Source of the DNA: Microglena sp. YARC
Taxonomy: Eukaryota > Chlorophyta > Chlorophyceae > Chlamydomonadales > Chlamydomonadaceae
Assembly (NCBI GenBank): GCA_022414725.1
Contig: CM039464.1
Span: forward strand, 21,038,640 to 21,102,639
DNA length: 64,000 nucleotides
Direction of reading: 5' to 3'
In this document: positions 57,021-64,000 of the stretch, piece after piece
Position numbering within the stretch: position 1 is the stretch's first letter
Layout of the letters: each line of letters starts with the position of its first letter
The notes under the pieces: generated by a model
Database searches by the model: none
The model's input: only the letters and a program-made list of their open reading frames with translations
Told to the model about the DNA's origin: nothing
Position numbers and translations under genes: made by a program

Positions 57021-57431
57021 CCCCCCCTGCTAGCCTCCTGATCAGTGCAATTAATAACGTACGTTCTAAGTATGTAGCGTGAAATCCCTCTGAGCTTGAT
57101 GAACCAAGTGTTGAACTAGCACGTTGAACCCCCTGCGGAATGAAGGAACAACGGTACGGAAACGAATATTTGGCAGCCAACAGCCCTACTGAGGGCGCCC
57201 GGCGCCAAAACTGAAAGTCAGATTTCTATCAGTGGCGCGAATCATTAGCCCTGCTATTTCGCAAGCCTTCATTCGCAATGATAATCAATAATCCATAATT
57301 TTAATATTTGTGGGGGGAGCAGTATGGCTGTGTAGGATAACAGGAAGCACGGACCCAATACGCTGAAATGAAAGATCTAGCTCATGAAACCCTGAACGTT
57401 GATGTACCCTTGAACAACCCTATTCCGTTTC

Positions 57432-57645
57432 GATGATTGGCTCAATGAAATTTTCGTGAGGGCTCGTTGAAATCAGAAGGTGCAGGGTTTGAATCCCTAC
57501 AGGAGCACTTCAGTGTTTGCGTTCGCTGTCAACCGCCATGGTAGCTTTGACCAGGTAAAGTAGCAGCTCGTTCCCTACCATGTAAGACGGGGATCCCTTA
57601 ATACCACGCCCTACTAAGCGTTATCATTACTTCCAAAAATCCTGT
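57432..57645 (+). mobile_element. tRNA-derived SINE copy
   Basis: A head with A-box-like TGGCTCAATGA and B-box-like GGGTTTGAATCC is followed by a body matching the reverse complement of 20678-20885. No gene is seen in 57020-58180. Confidence 0.7.
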
Positions 57646-57754
57646 TGTCCACACCCATGTGCTTACATGATGTAACGTACTCAGGCCTCATATGAGAGTG
57701 GTGCAGTCCTAGTGTGTACATGTATACACACTAGAATTAACATTAATTAACTTT

Positions 57755-57885
57755 GATCACATTTAATTGAATGGAATAAAATCAAATTAAAATAACACAA
57801 CGTTAAATACAATGAAATTAAAATCGATTAAAATCAATTGAATTCAGAATTCTGATAATTTCGCTGGGGACGCGCCTGAATTCTA
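57755..57885 (+). repeat. AT-rich dispersed repeat, second copy
   Basis: It shares AATGGAA..AATAAA, AAATAACACAAC.TTAAATAC and GGGACGCGCC with 23205-23345. Confidence 0.65.
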
Positions 57886-58189
57886 GTGTCTACTTCTGCA
57901 CACGGCAGGTTTTTTCAGAACATATCGTTGCACGTCTCATACGCAGATTTCATAGTGTCCTCTACATTGCTAAGTATATTCAGAAACATGAAACCAATAA
58001 AGCTCAAACGACTGTTAGCAGTTAGCGGGTTACATCCTCAAGGCCGCGGAAAAAAATCAGAAATGCAAGTACAATGATCGGATATATTTGATGGCTATAT
58101 GTGATGGCTGCTCTATTCTCTATGAAAGTGCCCTCCTGTTTGTTTAGCCTCGTCGCCAGCGTGTAGATGCTTTTTGTTAAGTGCCTGTA

Positions 58190-59132
58190 AAGTTGCTGCA
58201 CCTGCTTTGCTCCCTCTCCCTCGCCTCGCCCACTCCCTCTCTCTCCTCTCTCTCTCTCCCTCTCTCCCTCTCCCCTCTCTCTCCTCTCCCTCTCTCCTCT
58301 CTCCTCTCTCCTCCTCCCTCTCCCTCTCCCTCTCCCTCTCCCTCCCTCCCTCTCCCTCTCCTCTCCTCTCCCTCTCCCTCTCCTCTCTCTCCTCTCCCTC
58401 TCTCCTCTCCCTCTCCCTCTCCTCTCCCCCTCCCCTCCCTCCTCCTCCCTCACCTCCCTACCCTCACCCTCCTCACCCTCACCCTCACCCTCACCTCACC
58501 CATCCCCTCCCCCTCCCTTCCCCTCTCCCGCCCGCCCTCTCCCCCCTCCACCCCTCCTCCCCTCCTCCCCCCTCCCCCTCCTCCCCCTCCCCCTCCCCTC
58601 CCTCCTCGCCCCTCCTACCTTCTGCCCTCCTACCCCCTCCCCCCCCTCCCCTCCCTCCTCCTCCCTCCTCCTCTCCCTCTCCCTCTCCCTCTCCTCTTCC
58701 TCTCCCTCCCCTCCCCTCCTCCCTCCTCTCCTCTCTCTCCGCTCCTCAGACAAAACAGAAGCAATAGACAGGCAAGGGCATTGACAGTGACAGAGGCAAG
58801 GGCATACGCATACATCGTTGGACATACACATTCAACCGTTGACATAAATATAAACATTGCTGGACATTTACATACACTGTTGGACACACCACATACACTG
58901 TTGGGTATGCACATACACTGCCGGACAAACACATACACTGTCAGGACATTCAACATGCACTGTTCGGGGTGGGAATGGGATAGCCATGAGGGGTGGGGGT
59001 CGCGATCAGGGGTGAGATGGGTTGGGGCTGCCAACTTGAGTATGGCAGCCATCAAGGGTGGGGTGGGGGGGGGGGGTGGGGGATGCCATTAGGGGTGGCG
59101 TGGGTGGTGGCGGGTGGGTGGTGGTGTGTTTG

Positions 59133-59176
<44 letters not shown>

Positions 59177-62100
59177 TTGTGGACGCGAGGCAGACTATAA
59201 CGTAAAGTGGCCCTAGCACTGCTGTCTGTACAATGCAGGAGTCCAACCTAATTAGATAATATTGTATACCTCCTAGTCAGGTGCTAGTCTATAGGTCTGC
59301 CAAGAAGTAAAGCTGTCCAGCTGAATTATTTATGTTCTCAGATTGCTCTCCTCCTCCCTCTCGCCTCTCCTCTCCCTCTCCCTCTTCTGCCTCTCTCTTT
59401 CCTCCTCATCCTTCCTCCCTCCTCTCTCCTCCCTACTCTCTCCTCCCTTCTCCCCCTCACCCCCCTCACCCCTTCCCTTACCCCTCCCCTCCCCCTCATC
59501 CCCCCCTCACCCCTTCCCCCCCTCCCTCCTCCTTCTCCTCCCCCCCCCTCCTCCCCCTCCGCCCCTCCCCGCCCTTCCCTCCCTCTTTATGCTTCCTTCC
59601 TTCCTCCTTCTTCTTCCTCCCTCCCTCCTCCTCTCTGCCTTCCCCCTCCCCCCCCTTCCTCCTCCTTCTCCTCCTCCTCCTCCTCCTCCCCCTCCCCTCC
59701 CCCTCCCCCTCCCCCTCCCTTCCCCTCCCTCTCCCCTCCTCCCTCCCTCCTCTCCTCCCTCCTCCCCCCTCCTCCCCCCCCTACCCCCTACCCCCCCCCC
59801 CCCCATCCTCCCTCTCCCCCTACCCCCCTACCCCTCCTCCCCCCCCTTACCCCTCAACCTCCCCCCCTCCCCCTACCCCCTCCCCTACGCCTACCTCTCC
59901 CCCCCCCCCCCCCCCCCCTACCCCTACCCCCTCCCCCCTACCCTCCCCTCCCCTACCCTCCCCCCTCCCCCTCCCTCCCTCCCCCTCCCCTCCCCTCCCT
60001 GCCCCTCCCCCCCCTCCTCCCTCCTGCCCTCCTCGCCGCGGGCTCCCCCTCCCTCCCCCTCCTCCTCCCTCAACCTCCCTCCCTCTCCTGCGGTCTCCCT
60101 CTCCTACCTCCATCCCTCCTCCCCTCTCTCAACCTCCCTCCTCCCTCCTCCTACCATCCTCCTACAAATCAACTCCCTCTCCCTCCTCTCTCCTCTCTCT
60201 CTCTCCCTCTCCCTCTCCCTCCCTCCCCCTCCCTCCCTCCCTCTCTCTCTCCCTCGAGTCCGCCTCCCTCAGACAGAAGCAGAACATTCGACAGAGCAAG
60301 GGCATTGACAGTGACAGAGACAAGGGCATACGCATACACTGTTGGACATACACATACACTGAATTGGACATACACACACATTGCTGGAGCATTCACATAC
60401 ACTGCTGGACACACACATACACTGTTGGGTATGCTTACATACACTGCCGGATATACACGTACACTGTCAGACATCTCAACATACAAGATTGGGGTGGGGG
60501 TGGGATAGCCATGAAGTGGGTGGGGTCGCATCAGGGTGTAGATGGGGATTGGGGCTGCATCAGGTTATGGCAGCCATCAAAGGTGGGGGGAGGGATGCCA
60601 TTAGGGGTGGGGTGTGTGTGTGGTATGTGGGTGTGGGTGTGTGTGTGTGTGGTGGGGGGGGGGGGCGGGGGGGCTTGTGAATGCGTGCAGACCATATGTA
60701 GGTCGGTGGCCCCAGCACTTGTGTCTGTACAATGGCGCCAACCTAATTAGATAATATGTATATCCTTCTAGGCAGCTGCTAGTCTATAGGCCTTGCTACA
60801 GTAACAAAGCTGTCCAGCTGAATTATTGTGTGTCTCAAGAATTGCATTCCCTGCCCCTCCTCTCCTCTCGCTCTCCCACCTCATCCCTCTCCCTCTCCTC
60901 TCCCTCTCACCCTCACCCTCTCGCCTCTCCCCCTCTTCCTCCCTCCTCCCCCTCTTTCCTCCCTCCTCTTTAATCCCTCCTCTCTCCTCCCTCTCTCCCT
61001 CCCCTCCCCTCCCCCTCCCTCCCCTTCATCTTCCCTTACCCCTTCCCCACCCCCTCCTCCTTCCTTCCCTCCCTCCCCCCTCCCCCTCCCCTCCTTCTCC
61101 TCCTTCTTCCTTCTTCCCCCTCCCTCCCTCCCTCCTCCCTCCTCCTCCCTCTCCTCCTTCCCCTCCCCTCTCCTTCCTCCCTTCTCCTTCACATCCCTCC
61201 TGCCTCCTCCCTCCCTGCCTCCTCCCTCCTCCCCTCCCCCCCCCCTCCCCTCCCCTTCCCTCCTCCCCCTCCTACCCCTCTCCCCCCCCTCCCCTTCCCC
61301 CTCCCCCATCCCCATCCCTCTACCCCCCTACCCATAAACCCCTTAAACCTTCCCCACCCCCCTACAACCCTACACCCTCCCCCCCCTACCCTACACACCT
61401 ACCGCCTACGCCTACCCTCTCCCACCCCACACACACACCCCTACCCTACCACCCTACCCCTACCCCTACCCTCCGCTTCCTCCCCCATCCCCTCCCACCC
61501 CCTCCCCTCCCCTCCTCCCTCCCGCCTCCCTCCTAACCTCCTACCTCCTACCACCTCCCACCTCCACTTTCAACCTCCCTCTCTCCTCCCTCCCCCTCCT
61601 CTCTCCTCGTCTCCTTCTCCACTTTCCCTCTCCCTCTCCCTCTCCTCTCCTCTCCCTCTCCCTCTTCCTCTCCCTCTCCCTCTCCCTCCCTTGGCCCTCC
61701 CTCCCTTCCTCCCTCCCTTCCTCCCCTCCCTCCCTCTCTCTCTCTCTCCTCTCCCTCCATTCCCTCCCTCAGACAGAAAAGCAGAAGCAATAGACAGAGG
61801 CTAAGGGCACTGACTGTTGACAGAGACAGGGGCATACGCATACACTGTTGGTCATACACATACATGCTGGACATTCACATGACACTGTTTGTATGCCAAC
61901 ATACACTGCCGGGAACATACCACGTTCACTGTCAGACATTCACATACACTGTTCAGGGTGGGGGTGGGATAGCATGTAAGGGGTGGGCGTCGCATCAAAG
62001 GGGTTTTGAGATGGGGGTGGGCTGCCATCATGGGTATGGCCAGCCATCAAGGGTGGGGGGGGAGGGGGGGAGATGTCCATTAGGGTTGGCTGGGGTGGTG

Positions 62101-62600
62101 GCGGGTGGGTGTGGTGTGTTTGGGTGTGTGTGTGTGTGGTGGGGGGGGGGGGGGGGGGGGGGGGGGGCTTTGAATGCGTAGCAGAACTATATTAGAGTGG
62201 CCCCAGCATCTTGCTGTCTGTACAATGCAGGCGCCAACCTAATTAGATTATATGTATACCTCCTGCAGCTGCTAGTTTATAGGTTCTGCTATAAAGTAAA
62301 GCTGTCCAGCTGAATTATGATTGCCAGATTGCGGGGCACCTGCCTAGTAGGCTGATCTGCAGGCTTCACATTGCTGTGTGTAGATTGCAAGGTTGGCAAG
62401 CAAGTATGTAGAGCGGCGCCAGCCACTTACTAACTGTACTTCCGCAGGCCCAACCTTATTATATTATATGCATAGCCGCTAGGCAAGCTGCTAGTCTAGG
62501 TGGTCAGCTAAATGTAAAAGCAGTTAAGTGAATTAGTTATGTGCTCAGATTGCAGCACTTGCCTACTCTATTTTATTTGGCAGGGTCAAAGTACTTTGTT
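58190..62600 (+). repeat. Macrosatellite, three full units of ~1.2-1.5 kb plus a partial
   Basis: Each unit has a 550-920 bp pyrimidine (C/T) tract, then CAGACA..CAGAAGCA..GACAGAG..AAGGGCATACGCATACA, several ~22-bp CATACACTGTTGGACA repeats, a GGGGTGGGATAGC block, a GT/poly-G block, and a conserved 180-bp end (CTGTCTGTACAATG.., CCAACCTAATTAGAT.., AAAGCTGTCCAGCTGAATTAT). Units begin near 58190, 59345 and 60840; a partial fourth ends near 62560. Pro/Ser ORFs here are translated simple sequence. Confidence 0.9.
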
Positions 62601-62604
62601 TAGA

Positions 62605-62975
62605 TTGCACACGTGGCAGATGATATTAGAGCCAATGAATTCTTGGGCTTCCTATGCCCAAATGCAATAAATTCATTTGACACTGAGTCACACTTGAATC
62701 TAGTTTGAATGAAAAAATGAAAAAAAGGTAACATGACCTTGAACCTGGTTATATGGCCTACAGCCAAGCAATTTTGGCTGGCTGGAGCTATGTACCGGTT
62801 CTAGTTTATAAGGCCCTAGCATAGTTATGATACTCCTGTTTTTGAATTGTTACATGGTTTTACAGAAAACTGGGCAGACTAACTTGGTGAAGCATGTAAC
62901 GAGGAAATGTAACAAAAAACATAGTAAGCAAAAAGACGGATTGCCAACTGAATTTCAGATCTAATCTTAGACAGT
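62605..62975 (+). other. No gene seen
   Basis: It contains the ~45-bp segment CTTGAACCTGGTTATATGGCC..GCAATTTTGGCTGG shared with 21735-21775. Confidence 0.5.
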
Positions 62976-62979
62976 GCAA

Positions 62980-63560
62980 AGCCATAGACCCCTTTGCCAA
63001 GTTAGTTTTGCCATTTCTTTTCTAGACCCCAGCTATAGCGGTAAAATGAAATGTGCCAATAACTTCATATTGCCAATACTTCCGGCGCGTGAAAGAGTCT
63101 GCCACATTGTATCTTACACGAGTCACCCATGTGAATCTGTTATGTGTCAAGAAGCTTTCCAGGCATTCTATTTGTTACAAGAGTCGCCCGTATGAGATGT
63201 ATTGTGTTTCACACCAGTTTCCCAGCATTGAATTCCGTTATACAACCAAGCGTTCCAAAGCCGTATCTAAAAGTCACCTGCAATTGTCTTCCAGCATTGG
63301 TATTCGTTACACGAGTGCAGCCGTCAATAGATGATCTACGGAGTCTCCAACATTGTATCGTAACACAACGTCACCTGTATGGAATCTATATGTTCAAAAG
63401 CTCCAGCATTGTATCGCTAACACAAACAACAATGTCTCCGACATTGTATTCGTTACAACCAGTCAGCCGTATCTATAGATGATTACAAAAAAGTCGCCCG
63501 GCATTGATAGTTATATGAGTCACCCGTATGGAAGCAATATGTTTCCTATATGAATTCGTT
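62980..63560 (+). repeat. Degenerate ~60-75 bp minisatellite
   Basis: Eight or so copies contain CCAGCATTGTATTCGTTACACGAGTC and GTATGGAATCTATATGTT. Overlapping ORFs are repeat translations. Confidence 0.75.
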
Positions 63561-64000
63561 ACCACAGACTTGAACTTGGCTACACTCTTCACTGTCTTTT
63601 GTTAGTAAATTACAACAGTAAGTCAGATTCAAAATACAAGGCATACCTCTGAAAGCATAATTAATTAGATTCAATCTCTTCATTACAATCATTCCGCATA
63701 TATTTGATTACCCAGCGCGAAATACCGTATAAAGATTTTAAGACTTATGTTCATGCATTGAAAAGTTTACCCGTATGCGGCAACATGTAATGGCAATAAT
63801 AAAGATTCGGCGCAATGAAGGATTTTTAACCATAATTTCGTGGATCAAAAATGCGTGGCAACAACTAATTTCGGCAAAGGGTTAATGTGTCTGGGGACTG
63901 CTCAGGCTTTTGACCTGGAAACATTTGCGCACAAAGCTGCCAATTTGCTTGTTACATTTTCTTCCCCATGTTTAAAAGGGTTCCTTGCGTATGCTTTAAA
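63561..64000 (+). other. No gene seen
   Basis: This is AT-rich sequence with short ORFs only, running to the window edge. Confidence 0.5.

Noticed and set aside
58174..61874. Long Pro/Ser/Leu ORFs (up to 472 residues) as extra cell-wall proteins
   Set aside because: They follow C/T simple sequence in several frames, lack signal peptides or Cys-rich domains, and lie in a tandem macrosatellite.

Overview
The window looks like nuclear DNA of a chlorophyte green alga, probably chlamydomonadalean/volvocine-like. The evidence is an intron-rich two-component cyclase rhodopsin gene, a two-domain pherophorin (an extracellular-matrix glycoprotein family typical of these algae), copia retrotransposons, a LINE fragment, tRNA-derived SINEs, MITEs and a very heavy load of micro- and minisatellites. 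No bacterial operons are present and I cannot name the species.

Region 1 (1-19190, + strand) is one large gene that I assembled from about 16 exons; all checked junctions keep the reading frame. It encodes a microbial-type opsin (retinal lysine codon 4564-4566), then a histidine kinase, a response-regulator receiver, a class III guanylate-cyclase domain, a coiled coil and a C-terminal SAM domain. The opsin-kinase-receiver-cyclase order is that of histidine kinase rhodopsins / two-component cyclase opsins; the coiled coil plus SAM tail is an unusual addition. The opsin start lies left of the window. The introns are full of MITEs and tandem arrays, and many arrays are partial duplications of exon edges together with their splice sites.

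Region 2 (19191-26430) holds tandem repeats, a SINE, MITEs, a doubtful small ORF, fragments that resemble a PIF/Harbinger transposon, and several (ACATT)n arrays.

Region 3 (26432-33479) is a copia element on the minus strand with an intact 1219-residue pol. It abuts the 5' half of a LINE (endonuclease) at 33480-34951. A small zinc-finger ORF follows at 35578-35925.

Region 4 (37378-44931, minus strand) is a pherophorin gene: signal peptide, pherophorin domain 1, a proline-rich rod encoded by a ~2 kb purine tract, and pherophorin domain 2. Two frame discrepancies remain.

Region 5 (47723-54635, + strand) is a second, decayed copia copy with a perfect 5-bp target duplication. It carries a small (ACATT)n insertion in gag.

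Region 6 (54640-64000) has a candidate first exon of a plastid-targeted Rossmann-fold protein (56405-56519), a SINE, a ~1.3-1.5 kb macrosatellite with long pyrimidine tracts (about 58190-62600), and a degenerate minisatellite (62980-63560). Otherwise I see no gene there.
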